Below, piece after piece: positions 7,685-15,509 of a stretch of DNA of 22,315 nt; the first letter of the stretch is position 1; each line of letters begins with the position of its first letter. Location: NCBI GenBank assembly GCA_964514665.1, contig CAZESH010000039.1, positions 1 to 22,315 of the forward strand. The letters are read 5' to 3'. A program made the translations under genes and the position numbers. The notes below the pieces were generated by a model. It did not search any database. It was not told the origin of the DNA and saw only the letters and a program-made list of their open reading frames with translations. This stretch comes from CAZESH01 sp964514665 (GTDB lineage Bacteria; Bacillota; Bacilli; Paenibacillales; KCTC-25726).

Positions 7685-9223
7685 TTATGGCTGTGCCGCA
7701 AAGTTCCGCTGCTCGCGGTAAGCTTTGTTGTATTCGCCGATGATCTGCCCTCCCCCTTCAGCTTCCCATTTCCCGATTTGTTCACGGAAGCCCGCTTCAT
7801 CCAAATGGCCCAGTATGAAATTGTACGTGGCGTCGATAATGATTTTCATCAGCTCGGCACCTTGTTCGTCCTGTGTGCGCGACTCCAGCCGCCAGGTCGG
7901 ATCCTTGACGATAAAGCCGCGATTGTCATTGTTCAACCGGTCGGACAGCTCCATCAGCGGTCTCTGTTTATAAACCTTCATTATGTTGGAGTTATGCGCA
8001 TCCGCGATCATCAGGGTGTACAGCTGATTGACCTCATTTACGCGCAGCTGGTTCATCCGCTCGGGAAGCTCCACTTCACCGTCTTTCAATATATAATGTG
8101 TCCCTTCGATACCGTAACGCATCAAATTCGCGACATCCTTGTCCATCGTGCGATCGAAAAAAGCCAAGATTTGTTTCAGCTTGCTTTCCGAAGCAATTGC
8201 TTTTTTCGAGAACAGGAATAATCCGCTGTAGCTGGGAATGGCCCATACATGATAGCCCGTGGGACCAAGCACACGATTGACTAGGGTAAATCCCGCTTGC
8301 GGGTTGACCTTTTTCGCTTCGTCCGACAACCGCTGCGCGTCGGACATGCTGCCGATATAAACGCCTGCTTGTCCATTCGTCAGCTCGTTTCTTTGTACCA
8401 GCTTGCTGGTTACGGCAAATCCCCGGTTGACCAAGCCTTCGTCATAAAGCTTCTTGTAAAATTTCATCGTTTCGAGATAGGCCTTCGTTTCGAATTCCGG
8501 AACAAGCTTGCCGTTTTGCAGCCCCCAATTGTTAGGCGTTCCAAAATACGAGCTTAGTGTTTTAAATGCCCCGTACACGAGATCGTTGCGGTCCGTTAAT
8601 CCAAAGGTGTCCTGCTTTCCGTTGCCGTCCGGATCATGATAAGTAAACTGCCGCATTACCTCATACAAATCGCCGATGGTCCGCGGTTTGTCCAAGCCCA
8701 GCCTGTCAAGCCAATCCTCACGGAGAATGATGCCCTGCCGGGAAGGCGGACGCTCGGTATACAGTCCGTAAATCTTTCCGTTGACCGACGTTTCGCCGAG
8801 AATGCCGGGATCCAGATTGCGCAAATTTTTATAGGCCTTTAAGTAAGGGCCTATTTCCCAAAATTCACCCGATCGAATCGCGTTCTTGACCAGCACATAA
8901 TGCTCCTGATTTACATAAGTAACTTGCTGAAACGCATGGGTGGCCAGAGTCGTCATCAGCTTGTCCTTGTAAACCTCGTTGGCAATCCAGTGAATATCCA
9001 AATCGGTTCCGGTCGCTTTTTCCAGCTCGCCCATCACCTTCTCGCCGGGCAGCTGGGGAAGATGCCGGGGAGCCATGATGGATATGGACGGTCTTGCTGC
9101 GGCAGGCTTGCTCTCCTTATTTTGCGTTTGCCTTTTGTAAGCGTTTGCGGTTAAAATGATCATAGCTAGTATAAAAATGAAAAGCAGCTTCCCCGCGAAG
9201 CTTTTTACAGCCAGGTGACGCAT
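7685..9223 (-). CDS. LplA-like solute-binding protein paralogue lacking a lipobox
   Basis: 512 residues with the same block order as the lipoprotein downstream: PSRQGIILREDW, DPDGNGKQDTFG, FKTLSSYFGTPNNWG, IIIDATYNFILG. The N-terminus has a basic start and a hydrophobic segment (residues about 11-28), but no cysteine; it ends in ANA before Tyr29, an AxA-type signal peptidase I site, so the protein is either released or held by an uncleaved helix, not lipidated. The ATG at 9223 has GGAGGT at a spacing of seven. It is divergent from the transmembrane AraC regulator across a 160-bp control region. Either it is a duplicated transporter subunit that lost its anchor, or a sensor protein presenting sugar to the regulator's outer domain; the second is my inference. 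Confidence 0.9.
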   Translation of the reverse strand: MRHLAVKSFAGKLLFIFILAMIILTANAYKRQTQNKESKPAAARPSISIMAPRHLPQLPGEKVMGELEKATGTDLDIHWIANEVYKDKLMTTLATHAFQQVTYVNQEHYVLVKNAIRSGEFWEIGPYLKAYKNLRNLDPGILGETSVNGKIYGLYTERPPSRQGIILREDWLDRLGLDKPRTIGDLYEVMRQFTYHDPDGNGKQDTFGLTDRNDLVYGAFKTLSSYFGTPNNWGLQNGKLVPEFETKAYLETMKFYKKLYDEGLVNRGFAVTSKLVQRNELTNGQAGVYIGSMSDAQRLSDEAKKVNPQAGFTLVNRVLGPTGYHVWAIPSYSGLFLFSKKAIASESKLKQILAFFDRTMDKDVANLMRYGIEGTHYILKDGEVELPERMNQLRVNEVNQLYTLMIADAHNSNIMKVYKQRPLMELSDRLNNDNRGFIVKDPTWRLESRTQDEQGAELMKIIIDATYNFILGHLDEAGFREQIGKWEAEGGGQIIGEYNKAYREQRNFAAQP

Positions 9224-9249
9224 ATGCCGAACCTCCGGAAATGTGATTT

Positions 9250-9266
9250 ATGTATAAACTATACAT
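9250..9266. promoter_or_regulatory. Small palindrome ATGTATA-aac-TATACAT upstream of the second binding protein
   Basis: Seven-base arms with a three-base centre, about 30 bp before the start at 9223. It may be a regulator half-site pair, or contain the -10 box of the minus-strand promoter (TATACA). It shares the GTATA/TATAC motif with the palindrome at 7595-7626. No good -35 box was identified. Confidence 0.3.
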
Positions 9267-9333
9267 CATTTTTTGCAGCTTAAACCAGTCGCATTTCCAT
9301 ATGATATCAATAAATAAAAAGCGCAGCCTTTCA

Positions 9334-9353
9334 AAATAACAACGTTGTTATTT
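9334..9353. promoter_or_regulatory. Perfect 20-bp palindrome, LacI-type operator
   Basis: AAATAACAACGTTGTTATTT reads the same on both strands, with a central CG as in LacI-family operators. It lies in the divergent region between the non-lipidated binding protein (start 9223) and the AraC regulator (start 9386). The 14-bp core TAACAACGTTGTTA recurs exactly at 15202-15215, in front of the PL2 unit. A LacI protein could thus repress the regulator and one or both binding-protein promoters. Confidence 0.75.
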
Positions 9354-9385
9354 AATTTTTTTCTTGTAACCGGGAGTGATTCATA

Positions 9386-11698
9386 TTGCGTGCAACTTTT
9401 TTCACAAAAATGGTCATCTTCAATTTTGTACTAGCCACGATACCCGTTCTTTTCATCGGCATTTTCTCCTATGAAAAAACCTCTTCCGAAATCCAGAATC
9501 AGGTAAACCACAGCAAAATGCAGCTGCTGAAGCAGATGAACACCAATATCGAACAGGTGCTGAAAACCGTCAACCATACACTCGACCAACTTGTAACTTC
9601 GACTGTCACACGCAAAGCGATGAGAAGTCCGCTGACGGAAAACGACTTTATCCTTTACAACGATTTACGCAACGAACTCAGTCACATGCAATCATTTGAC
9701 ACCAAGGTAAATGATGTGCTGCTGATTAATTTCAAGCAGAACTGGCTGGTCAAAAATTCAGGTTTATACCGCTTCGATCAATACAGCGAAAAGGATGCCC
9801 TGCGGCGTCAAGTCAGTCTGGCAAACGACAAATCCTGGATTCTCGCCCCGAGCAAATGGTTTTTTGGAGAAGTCAACGCCAATATGCCGAAATGCGATTA
9901 CACCATCAGCCTGGTAAAAAAACTCCCGGCCAACGACCCGCAAAAATTCGGGCTCGCCTTTGCCAATATTCCCACCTGTGATTTAATCAATTTTATCGAC
10001 TTTACACCGACGGCAAAAGAAAAATTCATGATTTCCGACAATAATGGCAACATCTTGCTTTATCCCGATGAATCCTTGATCGGAAAATCCGTCATAAACA
10101 CCGGGTTTGTCAAAACAGTCAAGGATTTTTCCCATCCCTCGGGAAGCTTTAACGTCAAGATGGACAAGGAATCCTACACCGTTAACTACCTCCACTCCGA
10201 CTATAACGGCTGGATTTACATCTCCATCATTTCGCTCGACAGCCTCACCCAAGAATCGAAAAAAATCGGCACGTATACTTTATATATCAGCCTGATTATT
10301 TTTCTGATTTCCATTTTGCTGTCATGGATGGGCTCCAGACGCATGTATACGCCTATCCGCAAGCTGGTCAATACGGTCAGCGACACACTGCCGGAAATGA
10401 AGAAGGAGAGGAAAAACGAATTTCAATTGATCGGCGAGCAGGTGCAGCGACTGTTCGTTTCCAAATCGCGGCTGGAAAAAGAGCTCCATGATCATCTGCA
10501 GCAGGTGCGCAGTTATTTCCTGATCAAATGGTATCAAGGCAATGTCCGTTCCAAGGAGCTTATCGACAAAATGAAGCAATTCGAATTTGCCCATGCTTTG
10601 GACGAATGGAAAATCATGACGGCGATTACGCTGCAAATCGACTCGCTCGAAAACACCCGGTACGAAAAACAGGACATCGAGCTTCTGCTGTTTGCCATCA
10701 ACAATATTGTCGAGGAGGTCATTCCCCAAAAGGAACGCTTGAATCCCGTCATTATCGACCATACCCAGGTTACGATCATCGGCAGCCCCGCTCCCTCCGC
10801 CGAGCGCTTGAATCAGGATGTATATGCTTTGACGGAATCGATTCAAAAAACGATTCGAAACTACCTGGGTCTCTCCGTCAGTATCGGAATCAGTCTGCCC
10901 TTCGATCAGCTCTTGAATGCACCGCTTGCTTATCGGGAAGGCTTGGATGCCTTGAGGCAGCGTATTAAGCTCGGGGAAGGCGTGATCATTCAGTATGAGC
11001 ATGTGAATTCAGGCAGGCATTATTTAAATCTCAATTATCCGAATCAAAAAGAAGCCAGCTTGATCGATTCGATCAAACTGGCTGAACCGGAAAAAGCAAA
11101 GGAAACGCTTCATCGGTTTATGGACAGCATCTTCAGCCTTGAGCTTTCGCCTCAGGAATATCAGATTCCATTAGCGCGCCTGCTCAATAATTTATTGAAC
11201 ATGATGCAGGAATCCGGCATAGCACTGGGCCAGATCAGCTCCGATAACCATTCCTTATACGAGCGGCTGCTGGCTTTGCAGACCGCATCTGAAATTGAAG
11301 AATGGTTTCTGTCGCAAATCATCCTGCCCATCATCGCTATTTTTCGCGACAGACAGGATTCGCAGTACCATACGATTTCCGAAAAAATCGTGGACATGAT
11401 TCAGCACAACTACGATACCGATCTGACGATCGAAAAATGCGCCAACGAGCTGCATTATAACGCCAATTACTTAAGCAGCGTCTTCCGCAAGGAAACGGGC
11501 CTTTCCTTCAGCGAATACTTGACCTCGCACCGCTTCAGCATGGCCAAAAAGTGGTTGAGCAGCAGCGAGCTGACCGTCAAGGAAATCGCCGAGAAATTGT
11601 GCTATAACAATTCCCAGAACTTCATCCGTTCCTTTCGCAAGGTGGAAAGCATGACTCCGGGACAATACCGCGATAAATTCGGCAAACGTTCAGGTTAA
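9386..11698 (+). CDS. Transmembrane AraC-family regulator with extracellular Cache-like sensor
   Basis: 770 residues. Helix one spans about residues 10-30; an outer region to about 295 is the size of a double-Cache sensor; the second helix (YISLIIFLISILLSW) is about 298-315, followed by a HAMP-like RRMYTPIRKLV segment. A long cytoplasmic linker then leads to the AraC DNA-binding domain at about 665-768, with YNANYLSSVFRKETG (first helix-turn-helix) and NNSQNFIRSFRKVESMTPGQYR (second; the family signature). The start is TTG at 9386, supported by GGGAGTG eight bases before; an ATG at 9410 would cut into the first helix. Such proteins sense sugar-related signals outside and activate adjacent ABC uptake genes; the divergent binding-protein genes are the natural targets. 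The 3' end overlaps the converging reductase gene by nine bases. Confidence 0.93.
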   Translation: MRATFFTKMVIFNFVLATIPVLFIGIFSYEKTSSEIQNQVNHSKMQLLKQMNTNIEQVLKTVNHTLDQLVTSTVTRKAMRSPLTENDFILYNDLRNELSHMQSFDTKVNDVLLINFKQNWLVKNSGLYRFDQYSEKDALRRQVSLANDKSWILAPSKWFFGEVNANMPKCDYTISLVKKLPANDPQKFGLAFANIPTCDLINFIDFTPTAKEKFMISDNNGNILLYPDESLIGKSVINTGFVKTVKDFSHPSGSFNVKMDKESYTVNYLHSDYNGWIYISIISLDSLTQESKKIGTYTLYISLIIFLISILLSWMGSRRMYTPIRKLVNTVSDTLPEMKKERKNEFQLIGEQVQRLFVSKSRLEKELHDHLQQVRSYFLIKWYQGNVRSKELIDKMKQFEFAHALDEWKIMTAITLQIDSLENTRYEKQDIELLLFAINNIVEEVIPQKERLNPVIIDHTQVTIIGSPAPSAERLNQDVYALTESIQKTIRNYLGLSVSIGISLPFDQLLNAPLAYREGLDALRQRIKLGEGVIIQYEHVNSGRHYLNLNYPNQKEASLIDSIKLAEPEKAKETLHRFMDSIFSLELSPQEYQIPLARLLNNLLNMMQESGIALGQISSDNHSLYERLLALQTASEIEEWFLSQIILPIIAIFRDRQDSQYHTISEKIVDMIQHNYDTDLTIEKCANELHYNANYLSSVFRKETGLSFSEYLTSHRFSMAKKWLSSSELTVKEIAEKLCYNNSQNFIRSFRKVESMTPGQYRDKFGKRSG

Positions 11699-12652
11699 AG
11701 ATCTCTGGCCGCCCGACGGAGAATTCATGCCCGTTTGCTCATAAATTTTCAATCGGCTGTAAACCGTCTGCAGCACCGGGAATTCGGACAACTCTCCGCC
11801 GTTGTCCAGGATCGAGGAAATCAAGGCACCCTGAAGCTCATCCGCTTCAATCGACAAGCCCTTCTCGATGTCCCTTTGCATCGAGGATTTCATGTTGAAA
11901 TCAAGTGATTCCGATATCTTGAAGGTGATTTCTGCAACATCCTCCTTCACAGGAGCGTCGACTAGCGAAGCGGCCCGGACAATTTCCGCAATCAATCTGC
12001 GATAAACGCTTCGTCCATGCTCATTGGCCAAAATAGGACCGATCGGCGCATTCATCAGTGAGGTGATCCCGCTCATGCTGGAAATAAATATATATTTGTG
12101 CCAAACATCCCTTTGAATATTGGGGCTCAACTTCACATTGAAACCGGCATGGCTCATATGCTCAAGGATGGCTTCCGTTCGAGCCGAGGAGGATCCGTCC
12201 CATTCCCCGAATACCACGTCATGGATCTGGCTTGTTTGCACGATCGTGCCTTCACGATCCAACGTTGTTTCGATAAAGCAAATTCCGCCTAAAACTTTTT
12301 CTTTTCCATATTCCTGCTGAAGAACGGGAAAATGCCCGTATCCGTTCAACAGCGGCAATATGACCGTTGATTCTCCGACGAAGCGTTTGATGTCCAGCAC
12401 CGCTTGTGAAAAATGATATGTTTTTACAGCCAGTATGATCACATCATAGGATTCGCTAGCAGGTTCATCTGCCGAGATGACTTTTGCCGGTGTATGGATA
12501 TTGCCATGCTTGCTATGAATATGTAATCCCTGCTCTTGGAGCAGCTTATACCGGTTCGGCCTGACAAGAAAAGTGACATCCTCGCCTTTTTTGCTTAATC
12601 GCCCTCCGAAATATCCCCCGACCGCACCCGCTCCGACAATTAAAAACCTCAT
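11690..12652 (-). CDS. 2-dehydropantoate 2-reductase family protein (ApbA/PanE)
   Basis: 320 residues, the normal family length. The Rossmann fingerprint GAGAVGGYFGG (residues 7-17) binds NADP(H); the conserved AVKTY is at 75-79, LLNG at 101-104, and the catalytic lysine is probably K186 in DVWHKYIF. The known reaction is reduction of ketopantoate to pantoate in coenzyme A synthesis, but extra copies outside pantothenate operons often have unknown substrates, and there is no panB/panC neighbour here. The ATG at 12652 has GGGAGGG upstream. An extended -10 box TGGTATGAT lies about 75 bp upstream (-10 at 12728-12733). It stands alone on the minus strand, tail to tail with the AraC gene. In this setting it could reduce a keto acid from sugar-acid breakdown; that is a guess. 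Confidence 0.88.
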   Translation of the reverse strand: MRFLIVGAGAVGGYFGGRLSKKGEDVTFLVRPNRYKLLQEQGLHIHSKHGNIHTPAKVISADEPASESYDVIILAVKTYHFSQAVLDIKRFVGESTVILPLLNGYGHFPVLQQEYGKEKVLGGICFIETTLDREGTIVQTSQIHDVVFGEWDGSSSARTEAILEHMSHAGFNVKLSPNIQRDVWHKYIFISSMSGITSLMNAPIGPILANEHGRSVYRRLIAEIVRAASLVDAPVKEDVAEITFKISESLDFNMKSSMQRDIEKGLSIEADELQGALISSILDNGGELSEFPVLQTVYSRLKIYEQTGMNSPSGGQRSLT

Positions 12653-12777
12653 GAATTATACCCTCCCTATTATTAAGCTTTCACTCAACGCACTGATAAA
12701 AATAGGCTTTCAAAGTTTCACTCTTTTATCATACCATTTAATATCCCGGTTTCGGAATCATGATTTGGTCACGTAAC

Positions 12778-13140
12778 CTAGCGAGTTGCGACTTTCCCGT
12801 ACCATGCAGCAAATTGCACCTGCACGATAAAGGAAAGCGTTACTGTAAGCGCCGCCGACGGTCCGAAAGCGGTAACGCAATCCCCAGCGTAATTGACCCG
12901 CTATCAGGCTTATAGCCGTCATTTTGACTGCAGCTTCCACATTCCCCTTTGACAGCATCGTCCAAGAAATCGTCATGCCGCTTGTCGGCAAAAGTGCTGA
13001 AAGCGCAAGACCGGAAAAAAGCTCCGGACTGGAGATGAAAAAAGCTTTCCCCGCAAATGCCGCGCGATCAAGGGAATCACGACGAAATTGACAATCAAGG
13101 ATATAAGAATCACCTTTTTATGGGAAAGATCAAAGGCAGA
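12778..13140 (-). pseudogene. SBF-type (bile acid:sodium / arsenite-like) symporter remnant
   Basis: Three frames must be joined on the minus strand. From 13140 down: SAFDLSHKKVILISLIVNFV then VIPLIA, a membrane helix pattern. After a frame change: FSGLALSALLPTSGMTISWT, leading into LSKGNVEAAVKMTAISLIAG (about 13018-12902). After a second frame change and a deletion: TAFGPSAALTVTLSFIVQVQ, then FAAWYGKVATR and a TAG at 12780-12778. The segments follow the order of a symporter of the SBF/ACR3 type, but the total is much shorter than the usual 300 or more residues and no single frame covers it. Everything upstream of 13140 looks non-coding. The arrangement suggests past deletions, not a sequencing error alone. 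Confidence 0.75.
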
Positions 13141-13200
13141 ACTTCCTAATTTTGTAAATTTAACAGCACTATTTTGTCCATCGGAGCGAATTAATTATGT

Positions 13201-13248
13201 AAAAAGCAGGCTTTTGTTTCATGTGAATGAAACAAAAGCCTGCTTTTT
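13201..13248. terminator. Strong bidirectional terminator
   Basis: A perfect 22-bp stem (core GCAGGCTTTTGTTTCAT) with loop GTGA, flanked by runs of A on the left and T on the right. It sits about 40 bp past the stop of the PL2 gene and ends that minus-strand unit; it would also stop + strand messages. Confidence 0.9.
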
Positions 13249-13285
13249 TTCTTGCCGTATTTTTTCGATTATGCTTCTTCCTCCG

Positions 13286-14881
13286 TCACTTTGTTCTAGC
13301 ATAAATGAAGGAATTGTCCTTTTCATGGGAATAGCCGTCATAAGCCGCGCCGAAAAAAGGCTTGCCTCCAAAATATCGCGGCAGCAGATGTCTCGATCCG
13401 CGGATCGCCGCGATCAGATGAAGCAGCGCCAGCGGCTCGATCGCATCGAACTTGACATACAGATGCTTGCGGCTCGGCAGAAAATAACCGTTATGGAACC
13501 GCTCACGCAGCATATTTTCGCCAAGCAAAACGGCAAGCTCTAGAAACTTTTCATTTTCCGTAGCTTGATAGCATTCCAGCATGGCAAACAGAAGCAATGG
13601 ATCATCGCAGGACGTTTCGAAATTCAGTCCAAGCTCCTTGCCGCCGGATCTCCCAATGTCGCCAAGCCCACTGTCCGCTGCCATGCTGCGGGCAATTTCC
13701 CACAGCAGCGGCTCGCCAGACAACCTATAACCCGTTAGATATGACCACAAAAGCGCGGAATCGGCTTTTTCTGCTTTAAGCCTCTCCCCCTTTTTGCCGT
13801 AGTAACCGTCCTTTTCCATCACCAGTCCTGTCAGCCGCGTACCGTTTGTCAAGATTGGATGAATCGTATTATCATCCGCTTGATAAGCGTGTTTTCCGTA
13901 TGCGAGCAAATCCTCGATCGCCCACAGCAGAAACTCCCTTCCCGCTTCTCCCAGCCGCTCGGCCAATACCATGCGGCTCATCGCCGCTTCACCGATGATC
14001 GTATGGATTTGGCGGGGGATCGAAAGCGTCGACTCGAGCGGACTGTGGGCTTTCAGCTGCTCGCCGAACTGCTCGATCGCCCGGTCGCCGCGGACTCCCG
14101 GCAAAATCGAGATGCTGAATTGATAGCCGCCCATGCCCGTTATCGGATCGCGGGTTTCCACATAACGCCTGGCTAGCCTTTTGGCCCAAAGAAGCGGTTG
14201 TTCTTCCCCGCCGAAAACATGCAGCATGGCGGCCGCATAGTAAAGATCGCTGCCCGCGTTGACAAAAGTAAGCCCTTTGCCAGTAAAGAACACCCCGCTT
14301 CCCTCATATGCATGATCCCAAACAGAAGCTCTGTCACGATCGGCAGCCGGTTGACCGTGCCGGCTGAACTCCAAATTGCTCCAATCGAGAATATGGCTTT
14401 CCCATAGCGCTTCGATATATTTTTTTGTTTCATCGCCGTTGATTTCAAACATCAGCTCATAAAAAGGATAATGGCACTTCAGTTCGTGCTGTGGACCCTT
14501 GTCAGTCGCATGCACCTGCTTTTTCCGCTGCAGATCGAATGCCATATGCCCGCCCCAGCAGAAAAGATCGCCGTAACGCAAATCGGTAAAGGAATAGTCC
14601 AGAATGGCCGCAGCCGCATCATAGTAATCGGGCTTGCCTGTCAGCATGCTGAGTCCGTATAACAAACGGAACAAATTTTGCTGATTGGCGAGATTTGACA
14701 ATACCCAAGTTTCTCCCGATCGCCAAGTTACAGGCTCGCCGTTGTCAGCGCGGATTCCGTCAACCAACAGCGGAGTCGAATATTCTCCGTAACGGTCCCT
14801 TCCTTTTTCCAGCACAAGCTCGGCAAACTGCTGCACGCTTTGCAAAAACCGCTCGCTTTCATGCCCGAATCTGTCGTTCAC
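13286..14881 (-). CDS. Pectate lyase family 2 (PL2), cytoplasmic oligogalacturonate lyase
   Basis: 531 residues without signal peptide. PL2 blocks are clear: TWVLSNLANQQNLFRLLYGL (58-77), LFCWGGHMAFD (106-116), QHELKCHYPFYELM (131-144), LDWSNLEFSRHGQ (165-177) and KGLTFVNAGSDL. H112, E133, R174 and H175 sit at the same spacings as H109, E130, R171 and H172 of Yersinia YePL2A, i.e. metal ligands plus catalytic arginine, so the enzyme should be active. PL2 enzymes cleave oligogalacturonates by beta-elimination; the absence of a signal peptide points to action on imported oligomers inside the cell. The start is GTG at 14881 with GGGAG at a spacing of about eight. It follows an epimerase remnant by 16 bp behind a LacI-type operator, and ends at a strong terminator. 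Confidence 0.9.
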   Translation of the reverse strand: MNDRFGHESERFLQSVQQFAELVLEKGRDRYGEYSTPLLVDGIRADNGEPVTWRSGETWVLSNLANQQNLFRLLYGLSMLTGKPDYYDAAAAILDYSFTDLRYGDLFCWGGHMAFDLQRKKQVHATDKGPQHELKCHYPFYELMFEINGDETKKYIEALWESHILDWSNLEFSRHGQPAADRDRASVWDHAYEGSGVFFTGKGLTFVNAGSDLYYAAAMLHVFGGEEQPLLWAKRLARRYVETRDPITGMGGYQFSISILPGVRGDRAIEQFGEQLKAHSPLESTLSIPRQIHTIIGEAAMSRMVLAERLGEAGREFLLWAIEDLLAYGKHAYQADDNTIHPILTNGTRLTGLVMEKDGYYGKKGERLKAEKADSALLWSYLTGYRLSGEPLLWEIARSMAADSGLGDIGRSGGKELGLNFETSCDDPLLLFAMLECYQATENEKFLELAVLLGENMLRERFHNGYFLPSRKHLYVKFDAIEPLALLHLIAAIRGSRHLLPRYFGGKPFFGAAYDGYSHEKDNSFIYARTK

Positions 14882-14897
14882 TTTTCCATCTCCCGGT

Positions 14898-15146
14898 TTA
14901 GAATCGGATGCCGTTTATCGACGTTTCATAAAATTGCGCCAGCCGGTCCTCGAAGCGGTCTTTTTCCGCATCGGAGCCAAACTGCTCACGTTCATACCAA
15001 TCCAGCAGCAGGGTTAATCCCTGACGCAGCGAAATTCCGGCTTCAAATCCGCTGTCCTGCTTTATTAGCGCACTGTCGTAAAGTGATGGATACTGCTTCT
15101 CATAATAAATATGCCCGAACAGCTCGGGGTCGATGGCATTCAGCAT
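14898..15146 (-). pseudogene. C-terminal remnant of an NAD-dependent epimerase/dehydratase family protein
   Basis: The 82 codons from the ATG at 15146 resemble only the last quarter of extended short-chain dehydrogenases of the sugar epimerase type found in Bacillota sugar loci (IDPELFGHIYYEKQYPSLYDS, then ISLRQGLTLLLDWYERE). The Rossmann fold, glycine motif and YxxxK are missing. The frame stays open a dozen codons further upstream (..EISTD) and then meets a TAG; there is no good ribosome site. It lies directly behind an intact-looking promoter and operator, so a deletion seems to have removed the first ~250 codons while keeping control of the PL2 gene. A small functional protein is possible but less likely. 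Confidence 0.75.
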
Positions 15147-15200
15147 ATCCGTGGAAATTTCTCTTAATAAATTCGCAGTTTTAATCTATTGTCCGCATCA

Positions 15201-15216
15201 TTAACAACGTTGTTAA
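15201..15216. promoter_or_regulatory. Perfect 16-bp palindrome, LacI-type operator
   Basis: TTAACAACGTTGTTAA, sharing its 14-bp core exactly with the site at 9337-9350. It lies a few bases after the -10 box of the minus-strand promoter at 15221-15249, the classical place for a repressor to block transcription of the epimerase remnant and PL2 gene. Confidence 0.78.
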
Positions 15217-15220
15217 ATAA

Positions 15221-15249
15221 AGCTTATGGCACTGCATAATGGTTGTCAA
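15221..15249 (-). promoter_or_regulatory. SigA-type promoter of the PL2 unit
   Basis: On the minus strand, a perfect TTGACA at 15249-15244, a 17-bp spacer, and TAAGCT at 15226-15221 as a weak -10 box. The operator palindrome follows at once, covering the expected transcription start. A poor -10 next to a perfect -35 fits a controlled promoter. Confidence 0.6.
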
Positions 15250-15307
15250 CAGGAGATTTTGTCGAACTAAAAATGGTTTTCGCCCCGATTGCTGCCAAGT
15301 TTTCCCC

Positions 15308-15432
15308 ATGAGAAAACCTCTACCCGAGGCCTCCCCTAGAGGAGCGACCGCGTTTAGAGATTGGTTTTATCGCCAAATAGAATTTCATGGGGACTAAGCT
15401 GTGCCCTAACTTATAAATTCTATTGTGGTTAA
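15308..15432 (+). repeat. Structured repeat element, copy 1
   Basis: First of three copies in this window. It begins ATGAGAAAACC and ends TGTGGTTAA. Outer stem AAAACC (15313-15318) with GGTTTT (15363-15368); inside, CCTC/GAGG hairpins and the invariant GAGCGACCGCG. After the invariant TATCGCCAA comes a second stem, AATAGAATTT with AAATTCTATT, enclosing a GGGGAC/GTGCCC hairpin and the invariant ACTTATA. No + strand gene follows: the element runs into the terminator of the MFS gene on the other strand, so this copy may be an orphan. Confidence 0.8.
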
Positions 15433-15461
15433 TAAAGCGACCGGACAACGTCCGATCGCTT
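15430..15461 (-). terminator. Terminator of the SMP-30/MFS operon
   Basis: Stem AGCGA-C-CGGAC / GTCCG-A-TCGCT with loop AAC and one mismatch, followed on the minus strand by TTTATT. It lies about 50 bp past the stop of the MFS gene. The T run is short, so efficiency is uncertain. Confidence 0.6.
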
Positions 15462-15509
15462 CTCGAAAAAATTGGTGATATTTGTTCATCTTGTGATTTT
15501 CCGCAAAAC

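Noticed and set aside
7546..7800. 85-codon upstream extension of the lipoprotein frame
   Set aside because: It overlaps the upstream gene's end and would bury the signal peptide; the ATG at 7545 has a strong ribosome site.
10322..11002. 226-codon open frame antisense to the AraC gene
   Set aside because: It overlaps a well-supported gene fully, has no recognisable motif and arises from codon bias of the real gene.
12255..12275. CCAACGTTGTTTCG, resembling the LacI-type operator
   Set aside because: Only the centre is symmetrical and it lies within the ketopantoate-reductase-like coding region; treated as chance.
13390..13420. GC-rich symmetrical string around CCGCGGATCGCCGCG
   Set aside because: Inside the PL2 coding region and explained by its codons.
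15308..15380. Structured repeat copies read as small proteins starting MRKPL
   Set aside because: The ATG at each copy start opens short frames, but the copies differ by indels and compensatory changes that preserve pairing rather than protein sequence.
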